DNA from: Cryptomeria japonica
Lineage: Eukaryota > Streptophyta > Pinopsida > Cupressales > Cupressaceae
Length of the DNA stretch: 64,000 nt
Direction of reading: 5' to 3'
NCBI RefSeq assembly: GCF_030272615.1
Contig: NC_081413.1
Span: forward strand, 603,698,709-603,762,708
The translations under genes and the position numbers were made by a program. The notes under the pieces are model-generated. The model made no database searches, was not told the DNA's origin, and saw only the letters and a program-made list of their open reading frames with translations. This document shows, one piece after another, positions 22,705 through 33,519 of the stretch (positions are counted from its first letter, which is position 1; each line of letters opens with the position of its first letter).

Positions 22705-24884
22705 AATTTGTCCTTGTGTGAAAACCACTTCTTGTGGCGCCTTGGGCAAGTACCATGATGAAAACCTGGCAAAAAGGCATCCTACGTAATCTATTATCCT
22801 TTTTCACTTTACACTGGGGGCAAGTTCCATCCATGTACATCCATCTATTATCCTTCATCCTCCATTATCCCTCATTCGCTCTATCTACATTCACATCCCT
22901 ATTCCACCTTTGATCTTGACAAGGTTAAGGATCTTTACAGGTTTTGTATGTCCTATATATTGCACTTGATCCACACCCTTTAGCTCCTATCCATTGCTTT
23001 CTTAAATCCTTCATTACCACCTTTGATCTTGATTATCCTATTTGTCCCCTATCCAGATCTATTCCTTTATCTTGATCAACACTATGGACAAAATGCGAAA
23101 ACATGCTTTTTGCAAACCTCTTGACATGGCCACTTCTTTGGACCATATGGCTTTGTTATGCTATATCCTTGCTTTGCTACGCTATATCCTTGCTTTACAT
23201 CACTAAAATCCTTGCTTTACATTGCTATATTTGGACCCTGTGCTTGGATTAATGTTGTGAGATAGTCTTTGAAAGCATCCACCATCATTTGCAAAAACTC
23301 TCAGAGTCTGCAATCAAAACTTATCTCATGTCTTGTTAATCTATCTATCAAACTCTATCTAACATCAACATGTATTATACAAGGAAGGGTACACTCAAAA
23401 CCAGACAGATCGGTCTTATACGAGGTACTTACTCTTTGAAACCAAACATTCCTATCAATGATTAAATCAAAAAAATGACATAGATTAGTATGGCTAGTGG
23501 TTTTGTCCAGGTTGGTCTTATCTCCTGTACTAAAATGTTGCATCTTTTCTTTATCTTGTACATATATTTTAGTCACTTTCATGACATTCTGGTTCTTTTA
23601 AAACCCTCATGGCTTGAAACCAATCACTGACCTATTCTTAGGGTAATCGACTAATCAATTTGCATGTCCTAAGCAGTATCAACCAAGTCATCTTTATGTC
23701 AGTGATACCCGGTCGTCCACTTCAAGTTAGTCACCTATCTCCTAACTACTGAAGAGTTTTATCACTGAGTAAACAAGCAAAACAACATAATGGAAAACAA
23801 TCACTAAACAGTTTGAGCTATGAATGAAAACTTTCTTTGCATTTTGTCTTTTATATTGGTTTTTGATTATTATCCCTCTGAGTAACTCGAGGAAGTCTAT
23901 TGTGACTGAGAGGAGCAAGGATTGGGAACATAATATTTTCTTTGTTTTTTGCTTGTAGGAATGATTCCGATGATCTAAAAACATCTAATCAGCTGGGTGT
24001 CTATGATAAGAGCCTTCACATCAAGGTGAAATCTCCTCACATATGTTGACTCTGCTTATTTGTATGCTACAGGGAGGTTCCATCATTTCTTTGTCTATTT
24101 TGAGGGAATTTCTTTATTGTACAATCTGGGTCCATGCGTAATCTGTCCAAGGATATGAACAAAAAAAGGTTCATTGCGGACAAGATAATTAATATTGCAC
24201 ATTAAAAGAAGGGAAATCTAATATGCTTGTTGTGGTTGTAAAATGCTGAATGATGACAATTAAGCTGTTCAAAATCCAGTGACTAGGTTTAGGATTGCAT
24301 CTCATGTTGCATGTCATTTTGCATTTCATTCTACATTTTGTGAATTTAGAGTGATTTTGGTATGGTAACAATGATTTCTTTATCTTCCACATGAGAGTTG
24401 GAAGCATCATCATTTCTTCACTAAGTGGTCTCTTTTCATCATTTCTCCAATCGAGTACTTGTGTTTTGAGATGTTAGCTGCATACATAGGCATTTTATAT
24501 AAATTCATTCATTTCCAACACTCATTTGCATTCATCTTATTGCATAGAAAAATGAAAAATTTGCACTACTCATTACTCATTCACATTCATTTATTTGCAT
24601 ATAAAAAGAAATAAAAATAGACATCCATGATCATCTGCATTACATACATCCCTACTGGAAAGAAATGCATACATGTAGAATAAAGCATATAGAAAACATC
24701 TCAAAAATCAAATCAACACAAGTATAATGAATTCAAATCGGATCTCATATATATATATATATATCGTATCAAGTCTAAGAGTACAAAATGATGTCCAATG
24801 ACATGTACAAACTCCCATAAGAGCAAGAATCATATAGGCTACAAAAAATGGGTGTGTCTATAAAAAAATATCACTACTACAAAA
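22705..24884 (+). other. Non-coding interior of D
   Basis: Only short spurious open frames are present. The stretch 22840-23090 reappears inverted in element E (33232-33514). A TA microsatellite lies at about 24751-24765. I see no pol motif. Confidence 0.55.
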
Positions 24885-26780
24885 AAAAATATCTAGCTGG
24901 CACCCTCTCCCTCATCGCCAGGTGGAGGAGGAGGAGCCTGATGACCGAGATCCTAACGAGGTGCCCACACTCCCTTAGACCATGCGATATACTACAAATA
25001 AGGGACAACCTGCAATGCAACTGGAACTTCCATGTTATATGCCACAACATAGTAGGCTACCCTGCTAGTCTGATGCAAAACCTCCTGCTGAAGGGTGTCT
25101 CACTCTGCTCTCATTGCTGTGACCTGATGATCTCACTCTGCTCTCAGCTCAACCAGCTAACAATCTCACTCAGTCCTAATCTCCATAAACTAATGATCTC
25201 GGTCAATCCTCACCTTTGCAAGTTGTTGGTCTTGCTTCGCCAGCTGAGTCTGAGCCATTGTCAACTGTGACTGTAGCTCCACTAAACGTGCCCTCATCGA
25301 CCGTCCAACATCCATCCCCTGCTCTCTCGCAGGCTCTCCACCCCCATCTCCACCTCTAGCTCCACCCTGTTCCTCTCACCATTGATAGACCTATCTTGGA
25401 GCTGCTCACTCCTCCTCAGCTCTATCCAATCTCACACCTATACCCCCAAGAGATCCACCCTCAGCCCTCTGTTTGTCCACTTCAGCTGGAACCCTTCTAC
25501 TACTAGCACAAGGATCACCACCTATCTATCTAGGATCCTCATCTCTCTATCCCTATCTCTGGCCCTGCCTCTGACCCTGTCCTTGTCCCTGTGCGGGGGT
25601 ATCATTCTTAACCTCCACAATGCGAGGAGCTTTCTCTGCTAGATCCGTCAAACAAGGGAATAGATGCTGCTGGAAAAAATCTCTATACTAGGGCAATACC
25701 CTTGCATCTGCAATATCACCTAGGTAATCCCATCTCAGTCTTTGTAGACCAGTCAGCTCCTGCATGGCTAAGGCATAGGACAACCTTGGTGACCACCCAC
25801 ACCTCTCCTGATCAACATATTAGGCATATGTTGTAAACTCTTATGATACCCTCTAAGGTCAGCCATACTACCTCATCACCCATGATACTACAAACTGCTC
25901 CACTATTGTCTGCGATCTGCCAATAAGAGGGTGAGTAACAAAAGGGTCCCTGCATACTAGCCTCCAATCATCCCATGGCTCGAAGCCCTTGTAAGGCTTC
26001 CATATCATGGCTATCAGGTCATCCAATTGCCACCACCAAAAACATGTCTTGCCTAGATGGGGCTGCGTAACGTAACCGACATACCTATATACAACTGGCT
26101 GCCCAGGCTCTCTGCTATCATCAACAATAGGCCGACAAACTAGGAGGTGCTGCCAAGCCCAAACCTATAAAATCAAAACACCAACGGCCATGCTCTTGCC
26201 CTCCCTGTACACTATCTCATGCATCTCGCGATACATGTGGGCCAAAATGCATGAACCCTAGCCAAGTCTCTGAGGGGTCTCAACCAATCTCTCCAACATT
26301 CAGCCCCATCCACACTGAAATCCCTACTGACCTCTATCTGGCATCAGAAAAGAGCTAATAAAACCTGCTAGGATGCAAGCCAGAGGAACTCATCACTGTA
26401 CCTGCTCATCATGATGTCCCAACTAATGGAACATGTTAAGATATCAGGATCCCTAAAGACATGCCTCATTGCCTATAATCCGGGAAGGTGTCTTGAATCG
26501 TAATCCACCTTATCCCCAGCAAAAGGGATACAAAGGATCCTATATACATCCTTGGGAGTGATAGTCATCTCCCCAACTAGTAAGTGAAAGGTATTATGCT
26601 CAGAATGGAATCTCTCTACCAATGCTGTGAGCATACCGCGATTCACATGGATATCAAGTAATCTCAACATGTGTCAAGCCGCACAAGTCAATATGAGCCT
26701 ACTCAACCTCTGATAGCTGCTGAACTAAAGTCATGGTAGGTGGATAAACACACCTGAAGAGCACATGAGGCAATCGAACC
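24885..26780 (-). pseudogene. Antisense plant mobile domain (PMD) gene relic in D
   Basis: The minus strand reads, from about 26720: LTCAA, stop, HMLRLLDIHVNRGMLTAL then VERFHSEHNTFHL, GEMTITPKDVYRIL and IPFAGDKVDYD (26473-26670). At about 26270-25860 it continues with LAHMYREMHEIVYREGKSMA, VWAWQHL, VCRPIVDDSREPGQPVVYRY, PHLGKTCFWWWQLDDL, KPYKGFEPWDDWR and SQTIVEQFVVSWVMR. This is the core of the plant mobile domain, a family shared by transposons and a few host genes such as MAIN-like proteins. A Gln/Gly-rich linker (about 25600) and a coiled-coil-like tail (about 25250-25050) follow. Several stops and shifts show decay. Its place, antisense before the 3' LTR, matches extra ORFs known in some plant Gypsy elements. 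Confidence 0.8.
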
Positions 26781-28373
26781 TGCAAAATCAAATGATGGAG
26801 TATCAGAATACATTCCAAATTAGCTGACAAGAGAAGTAAAAAATCACGCAAATCCAACTATGTCAATTGCAAAAACAAAATTTCAAGTTTAGACCTTAAA
26901 AAATGCTCTCTATTTTCCAAATGACAAAACACAAAAGAGCAGAAACTCGTACAAGTCAGGATTGAGCTCCGTACAACAAAAGACTCCCAAACCACAACAT
27001 ATTAGATTTTGCATGACAAAATGGGCTTTTATGAAGGTTGTCAAACGACACAAGGGTGAGTCCCAAACGACAAAACTTATGGGTTTAAATGACAAAATAA
27101 AATTTAACAATTTGTCGTACGAGACAGGATCTTGTCTCGCACGACAAAATGATAAAACTCGACTCAACATACCAAAAAACTTGAAAAATCAACAAAAAAA
27201 TTCAAATTTGGAATGAATAACAGGCTTAAGATAGATCAATTACTGGTGGCTCATAGTGTCAAGGTTGATTATGTCATCTCTGGCACTTGAATTGATGCTC
27301 ATGAGTAGGGACCACCATTTTTCTCACAGAAGGCTTTTTGAATTTTCAAACTTTGGAGGGTTAAAATGAATTGAAAATGACACCTTTGTCCCATATATAG
27401 CCAAAACACTAATTTTTCAACTTGCTCCGATGCACATGAAAATTGTACCCTTAGCTAATTCACTCATTCCGATTCCATTTTCGGGATCGAAATCAAAATT
27501 CAAGATCATTTTGCTAGTCAATTTAATAATTTGGACCACTTAGCGCCTTTTTCATCAAATGCTTATTCTTTATTCAAATTGCGCTCAATTTCTCATGAAT
27601 CAAAGCTGAATCTCAATTTAATTTCTACAAATCAACTTTGCGCTGAATTTCTTATCAATCAACGCAAAATTTTCAAAAAATTCCTTTGAACCATTTTGTG
27701 CTCAAAATAACTTATCATTGCTCAAAATTGCCTACAATCACTGCACAACCCTCGCTATCTTTCGATTTCACTCTTGATGGGGCATACTCATGACCTTATG
27801 ACCTCACATCTTCAAATGTTGAGAAAATTTTCAAATCTCCATCGAAAGTCAAGCAAAAAAATCTTTTTTAACTAAAGAAAATCAATCAAATTATTATCGC
27901 TAGGGGCATATCAGTTTTATCGCTTCATATCAAGCTGATATTGTCTTTGTCTGAATTAATCTCTTAACCTTAATCAGTTTCATCACTTTTCATCAAGCTG
28001 GTTATTCATTTAAACTCAATAAAGGGTTTTACTCAATCTAAGCAGGTGTTTAGTTTCATTGCATTGAATCAAGCTGGATGGTTTATCTTTGCTCATCGTG
28101 TCTTGATCAATCAAGTTCAAGATCGATTTTTTCTTCACTCACTGTGTCTAGTTCAATCAAGTTCTAGATCAGTAAGATCCGCTCATTGATCAATCAAGTT
28201 CGAGATCGATATCACTTTAATCAACTCTATTCAGCTTCATCATTTCAAACCAAGCTAAACACCTCGCTCTTCATCTAGTTCGTGATCAATCAAGTTCAAA
28301 ACTAGTATCTCCTAGACATCAAATTTTCTTTGAACCAACGTGCTGCTCGCACATTAATTCAAAAAGGGGCAAA
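26781..28373 (+). other. 3' untranslated region and polypurine tract of D
   Basis: No gene. 26880-27180 holds repeated ACGACAAAA-type words on both strands. 27900-28320 holds diverged repeats of ATCAATCAAGTTCRAGATC. AAAAAGGGGCAAA at 28361-28373 abuts the LTR and is the likely plus-strand primer. Confidence 0.6.
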
Positions 28374-29526
28374 TGTAATACCCTAAAAATGGTCATCTAA
28401 ACCATGAGCCCCTAATCTCGATAACGTCACCAAGGTCCTAACCAAAGGAAATTAAATAAATCTTGAGCACACAATTAATTTCTAAAATCATCAATGTCAC
28501 ATGACAAAATTAATCACTCAATATTAATTAAATATTAATTTAATTAATTGATCATTCCAAGTAAATCATTTTTAAACAATTATCCTATTTATTTTATTAA
28601 ATGTCCTAGCATATTTAATTAAATAAATCAATTTTCCATTGAATCATCAAAAAAGAGGAATTAATTTGAAAAATAAATTAAAAATGCCATAAATCTTCAA
28701 AAAAGGAAACAAATCAAAAAAGAGGAATTGGAAATTATGAGCACAAATCTTCAAAAAGGGAAATAAATAAAAAAAGGGAATTAACTGACAAAAAAAGAAT
28801 TAAAATTTAAGAAAAGAAATCAATTGGAGATAATCTTGAAAAAAAACAAATAAAAAATTGATAGATAATCTCAAAGAAAGCAATTAAAACAATTAAATCT
28901 TAAAATTCAATGAAATAGAAAATAAATCAGTTTTTTCTTGATTTTATCTTAATTTTAGTTCAATCTCCTTTAAAATTGAGAAAAGAATCCAATCACATCA
29001 ATTCACCTGGATTGTGCTTCCTCTTGGAAAATCTTAACTGCTCATCATCATTTGATCTCAACCGTTGGTTTCTTTCTGAATTTTCTATAAATTCAGGCTC
29101 TCATCTCTCATTCAAAAATCCTGGAGAATATATTGTTATTATGTTTTTTTTGCTCTAGGTTCATTGAGAATTTGCATTGAGATATTGCATATTAGTTATT
29201 TCATATTGTTTAAATCATTTAGCTTAAAAATTCATATATTGCTTAAATCATGCTAGATTAATCTTGCATATCTAGCTTAAATCTTGCATCCATTTAGCTC
29301 ATATTCATGCTCATATAGATTAAAAATCCTTCGTTTAGGTGTTGTCTAGTCACTAGATAGCTTAGCAATCCAAGAGCAATCTAAACTCGCATCTACTAGA
29401 AGGCAATGGGTCGATTTGTTATGGTTTTATTATTCATGCTTATATCTATCTAACCATGTATCTAATGACTTAATTGAAGTGTTGTGTATTTCAGATATAG
29501 ATATAGGTCCACTTTTCACACACACA
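28374..29526 (+). repeat. 3' LTR of element D
   Basis: Matches 17009-18159 closely over its full length, with sparse substitutions, TG start and CACACACA end. It is followed by CTTAG, the target duplication. TATA box at 29086-29092. Confidence 0.93.
29086..29092 (+). promoter_or_regulatory. TATA box in the 3' LTR of D
   Basis: TATAAAT, counterpart of 17719-17725. Confidence 0.45.
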
Positions 29527-30443
29527 CTTAGGGTTTAGGGTTTATGCTACCAACCTATCTATTGTCTATAAGGTTGATGATGTTGGTTATTGTAAAGTTG
29601 TTGGAAAATGTTGTATGAGTGTATTTGAGTAAAGAGATATTTGATACTTGCCAGACCAGTAAGAGGGAAACTGCAAAGTGTGATTGTAGAGTAGAGGATA
29701 TGAAAAGGATCTGCCTTGGCATGTAGTGCTATTATCAGATCAAAGTTTTACCTATTGTCTTCTAATCATTTCAACAGTTGGAAAATCCTTTACCGGGTAG
29801 CTTTAACATGCTTATTATAAAACCTGTAACCAGGTGACTCAAGATCATTGAGTTCTTCAAATCCTCTAGTGAGGTAACCTTTAACAGGGTTTCAACCTTT
29901 AACAGGGTATATAGCCATCCCTTAATCGGGTGATCTCTAACATGATTGGTTTCTAGTAGAACCTTATTTTAAAGTCTTTAACCGCACTAGGCTCCTAACA
30001 AGGTGAGCTTCAAAAGAGTTGAAAACAAGCTTGTGGGTATTCATCCCCACCGTGATTTTTTCCATTTGGGTTTCCACATGAAAAATTTATGTGTTATGTG
30101 TTATGTTTTATGCATTTTTAATGTGATGCTTATGAATTATTTGGTTAAGAAATTATGCATGTAGAGTCAATAGGTTATGGTATTACCAGTATATCACTTC
30201 CATATATTTATGGATGAAGCTAATGTCGAGTATAGATCATATTTGAAGTTTTCAAACTTATCAGTTTATGGTGTATGGTGTCTTACTATGTTTAACCAGT
30301 ATTGCTGTGGTTAAGTCTAGTAATGGTGATAACCAGTTGATATTGTTTTAACTAGACAATTTGTTGATAAAGTTTTTATCTGTACTAATTCACCCCCCCT
30401 CTTAGTACCAGTTGGGGTATCTGTTGTTTATCATTACTCATCA
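29527..30443 (+). repeat. 3' LTR of element C, second part
   Basis: It resumes the C LTR at CTTAGGGTTTAGGG, the counterpart of 11212 onward. CTTAG (29527-29531) is the duplicated target of D. One unit of the short-repeat array is duplicated here (about 29876-29905) relative to the 5' LTR. It ends CTCATCA, then GATAT. Confidence 0.92.
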
Positions 30444-30448
30444 GATAT

Positions 30449-30868
30449 GTTCTTATCTTCTCCCATCTTCAACATCTCATACATTCCTTTCAAACTGTAC
30501 AACTTAGCAACTTTGACATGTTTATCTCCTCTATACAAGGTCTCTAACTTATCCCAAATCTCATGTACAGTCTGCAAACCCATCACATTAGTCATCATTA
30601 AATTAGTCAAGGCACTTAGCAATGCTTCCTTATCTCTTATATTATGTTCAACATCCTTGATCTTAGCAGCAGTAATCGGTCCATTCAAAGGAACATTATA
30701 GGTATTCTTTGTAATCTTCCAATACTCTTCTCCAAGACACTTCAAATGAACTTCCATCTGGTCCTTCCATATAATGTAGTTATTTCCATCAAACCTTAGA
30801 ATCTCCTTCTTTAACACATAGGTTGTCATCCTAGATCTCCTCAAGAGGTCAAACTTCTTCCAGAGGAT
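30449..30868 (-). pseudogene. Element B gag N-terminus
   Basis: The minus strand gives an open frame from about 30844 with LRFDGNNYIIWKDQMEVHLK, WKITKNTY, EALLSALTNLMMTNV, EIWDKLETLYRGDKHVKVAK and EDKNIS. This is the N-terminal Copia gag core (UBN2-like). The frame continues with STFMAKVNEL at 10721 on the far side of element C. It lies directly downstream of the primer site at 30874-30885. No stop is seen in this piece. Confidence 0.88.
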
Positions 30869-30873
30869 CTATC

Positions 30874-30885
30874 TCTGATACCAAT
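30874..30885 (-). other. Primer binding site of B
   Basis: On the minus strand TTGGTATCAGAG follows the LTR end, the Copia initiator tRNA-Met type. Confidence 0.8.
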
Positions 30886-32229
30886 TGTTGGAAACAACAA
30901 TGAAGGAAAAATAAGAGGAGGGGGGGAGTGAATTGGTTTTCACCGAATTAATCAAATTAAGCACAATCTCAGATCTAAATAACTTCAGCAATAGTAAAGA
31001 TGAACATAATAACAACATCACACATAACACCAATATTTTGATGTGGAAAACTCGGTTAAGGGAAATACCATGATGGGAACCTACCCACAATAATATAATA
31101 CTCTACAGTAGTATGTGTAAATATTACAATGGGGAATGCACATGTATTCAAGAACACTACCTAGAGCTCACTACTCAAAATATGATGATGCAGAAGGCTC
31201 CAACCCTCAAGGAAGGCTCACTACCTTACAATAACATTCAGACTACAATCCATTTAAGATGAACTGAAAGAATAGCATCTCCTAATGCTTGATGATAGTT
31301 TTGGTTAAGCATATTTGTATACCTTGCAATAATCTTTGCTCAATACACCACACTGAAGGATAAATTTTCTTATTTTCACATACACCACTCTTTGATAATG
31401 TAGACACAACCACCACTAATGAATTACATGAATCTAACACCTATTAATACAATTCATCAACCTTGACTACAAGATCCGCTCAAACCCTCAATACCAAATT
31501 ACAAAATTACATCACACGATACATAAATAAACCACCAGACTAATACATGTGATAGATTACATAACATGGACCCAAATAAATTCCTCAAACGTGCATAACT
31601 CCACTAGATCGCCAAGATCAACCACAATGTGCTACAACACCAAAAATATTACATAGCATGAAGAGTATCATCGGATCCATAAGCTCTTCAAGAAAATGCA
31701 CGATGGTCAATGCAGACCACCAAAACAAATAGGACATGATCAAGAAACAAAAACAAGCACATTAGAACCATCCACAATAGCTGCACCAACACCACTTATT
31801 CAAATTTCCATCTATCAACATGCTAACACTTATGAACACTTAACAACCAAAATTTGGACTAGAAAGATAACTAGAGCACTAAATCATGAACCATCTGAAA
31901 TGAAGATACACATGAACATCCAAAACACTATCCCAAATCCGCAACTTAAGATCAGATCATTTTGAAGCACAACAAATCAAATATCAGAACATTGCAACAC
32001 TGAACACATAAAGACAATCTTCATACCAAAATCCACAACTCAATCAAATTACCACATAACATCATGGAATAAATAAAAAATTAAGTATATCTAGTTTATT
32101 CAGCATCCCAAACAAGTAAACCAACTATATTAACTCACAACAATCACCAAATTAGAAAACAACTCTTTGCAACATCAAATCAAAGGAATATGTTGACATC
32201 AATGACAACAACATATCCTAGCTACAACA
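30886..32229 (-). repeat. 5' LTR of element B
   Basis: The inner end is fixed by TGTTGG at 30886 next to the primer site. The outer end is placed at ...CTACAACA (32229) from the family pattern TGTTG plus a nearby GTCATTGATGTCAA block; no second LTR is in the window to confirm it. It shows the inverted U5 block (about 31030-31090) and a G-rich tract (30920-30930) seen in the other Copia LTRs. Confidence 0.65.
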
Positions 32230-33231
32230 ATATCTAGCAAAATTGTTAGTAAGAAGTAAATAATGAGTTGATATTAGATATATATTTCTCATTGTAAGTT
32301 GTAACTCTACATAATTTACACCACCTTTTGTGTCCCTACTTTAGTGTGTCCTATCTTAGCTCTCTCCTAGGTCTATTTCTGCCCTATTTTACCTCAAATC
32401 TCATGTGATTTGTTTGCATGAAGATTTGAACTTGTGCCTCACTTTATGCACCTTGATATCCTTCTTGAGTACCTTATTTTTGGCTAGCCATGGTTCCTGA
32501 GGCATCCTAGTCCCTATAAAATGGTGCTTGGGGTGTCCTAGTCCTCCTTAAATATGACCTAATTTAAATGCATCGATGCATTTCCCCTCTTCAGTAATTT
32601 TAGTCCTCAATGTCTCAATTTTATTATTGGAGGTTGACCTAATTGGTAAATTACCTTGGGAATCCTATATAACAACATTCTTCCTATTTATTTCATATAA
32701 CACTCTAACACTATAAGATATCTATACATCCATCAAGCATTTCTCATCAAGAATTCAAAGTAGAACTTCATTTCATCATATTCTTCAAGCATCATGGAGT
32801 AGCAAATCTACATCAATCTAAATGCAAGCATGTGTATTTGATTATGTTTTTCATGTTCATGTTATTGCATCACATATAAAGAGGATTGCTTCATCATCCA
32901 TCATCAATTGCAGTAGATTTGACGTATATCATTGAACATTTACTTTAGTATTTCTATTAAATTTTAATTTAATTAGGGTTAATTCCAAACCTAGGGTTTG
33001 ACCTAAGGAAAAAATATATCAATAATATTGTTTTCCTTCCTTTTATGTGTAGGCATTAGATCTAGAAGCCATAGAAAAAGATTTTGGTAGAGGAGACAAC
33101 AATGATTAGGTCTTATTTTTGCAATGATGAAAATTAGACCAAGACAAAATCTATCATGGTTTTTCAGGATTTTTTATGAACTTCTAGAGACAAATTTTGA
33201 GTGAAATTTTTAATTGTTTTTCCCCATCTAG
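32230..33231 (+). repeat. Unassigned LTR-like sequence
   Basis: No gene. A promoter-like CTATATAA at about 32666, wording such as GTCCCTACTTTAG, and a GGTTAATTCCAAA...TTTGAC block followed by TGTGTAGG resemble the solo LTR at 46014-47179. I could not place its ends or a target duplication. It may be a diverged LTR of the D/E family. Confidence 0.35.
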
Positions 33232-33514
33232 AAAGGTGTAGACCATTTCAATGGATAGGTGAAAGACAGAGGTAGATTATTATGGAATTGGAGTTGATCA
33301 AGATCCAGTGATGAATTTGGATATGATGGAGATAGGATACAAATAGGATAAGCAAGATGAAAGGGGATAATGGATGATAGAAGTAAGGAATGGATAAGAT
33401 ATTGGACATGGACTAAAGGGTTTGGATAAGGTGAAGAAAATAGGTTGTATGATGTTGATAGAGACCCATAGTCTTCTTAAGATCAAATATGAATAAATAA
33501 GATTAAAGTAGATG
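33232..33514 (-). mobile_element. Element E (D-related relic), left piece
   Basis: Read on the minus strand it follows D at about 22840-23090, sharing ACCCTTTAG-, GATCTTG- and TTATCCTATTTG-type words in the same order. It joins 40724 once element F and one GGGTG are removed. Confidence 0.7.
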
Positions 33515-33519
33515 GGGTG

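Larger units (their letters stand above)
17009..29526 (+). mobile_element. Non-autonomous Ty3/Gypsy-type element D with antisense mobile-domain gene
   Basis: LTRs 17009-18159 and 28374-29526 (1151 and 1153 bases) both start TGTAATACCC and end CACACACA. The flanks are CTTAA (17004-17008) and CTTAG (29527-29531); the uninterrupted 5' LTR of C reads CTTAG at this point, so the left copy has one change. The interior of 10.2 kb has a tRNA-Lys-like primer site, a gag with a CHHC knuckle, a Ser/Pro-rich reading frame and an antisense gene relic. I find no protease, reverse transcriptase or integrase motif in either strand, so D depends on other elements. The layout resembles the Tat branch of Gypsy elements; that assignment rests on motifs only. 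Confidence 0.88.
10722..30443 (+). mobile_element. Copia-type LTR element C, interrupted by D
   Basis: Flanking duplication GATAT is perfect (10717-10721 and 30444-30448). The 5' LTR is 10722-12105, the coding region 12177-16281 and the 3' LTR 16483-17008 plus 29532-30443. Element D (17009-29526) lies inside the 3' LTR. Removing D gives a 7.2 kb element, normal for a Copia with 1.4 kb LTRs. The first base pair of the 5' LTR reads TT instead of TG. Confidence 0.92.
9280..32229 (-). mobile_element. Copia-type LTR element B, host of A and C
   Basis: Reading the minus strand from 32229, B has a 5' LTR, a primer site, the N-terminus of gag (30868 down to 30444), then a 19.7 kb interruption by element C. 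The gag resumes at 10721 and runs through zinc knuckle, protease and the start of integrase to 9280, where A interrupts. The rest of B lies left of the window. The gag frame reads continuously across the C insertion once C and one GATAT are removed, which is strong evidence that both pieces are one element. Confidence 0.88.

Noticed and set aside
25382-25642. Plus-strand Ser/Leu/Thr-rich frame, membrane-protein-like
   Set aside because: It is the complement of the Gln/Gly-rich linker of the antisense PMD gene relic.
26910-27170. Minus-strand Cys/Leu/Phe-rich frame upstream of the PMD relic
   Set aside because: It consists of repeated TTTTGTCGT-type words rather than coding text and does not continue into the PMD frame.
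28072-28320. Short spaced repeats (ATCAATCAAGTTC...), considered as a CRISPR-like array
   Set aside because: Units and spacings are irregular and diverged, and the setting is the 3' untranslated region of a plant retroelement.
31696-31965. Plus-strand frame of 89 codons
   Set aside because: It lies inside the 5' LTR of element B and has no recognisable domain.
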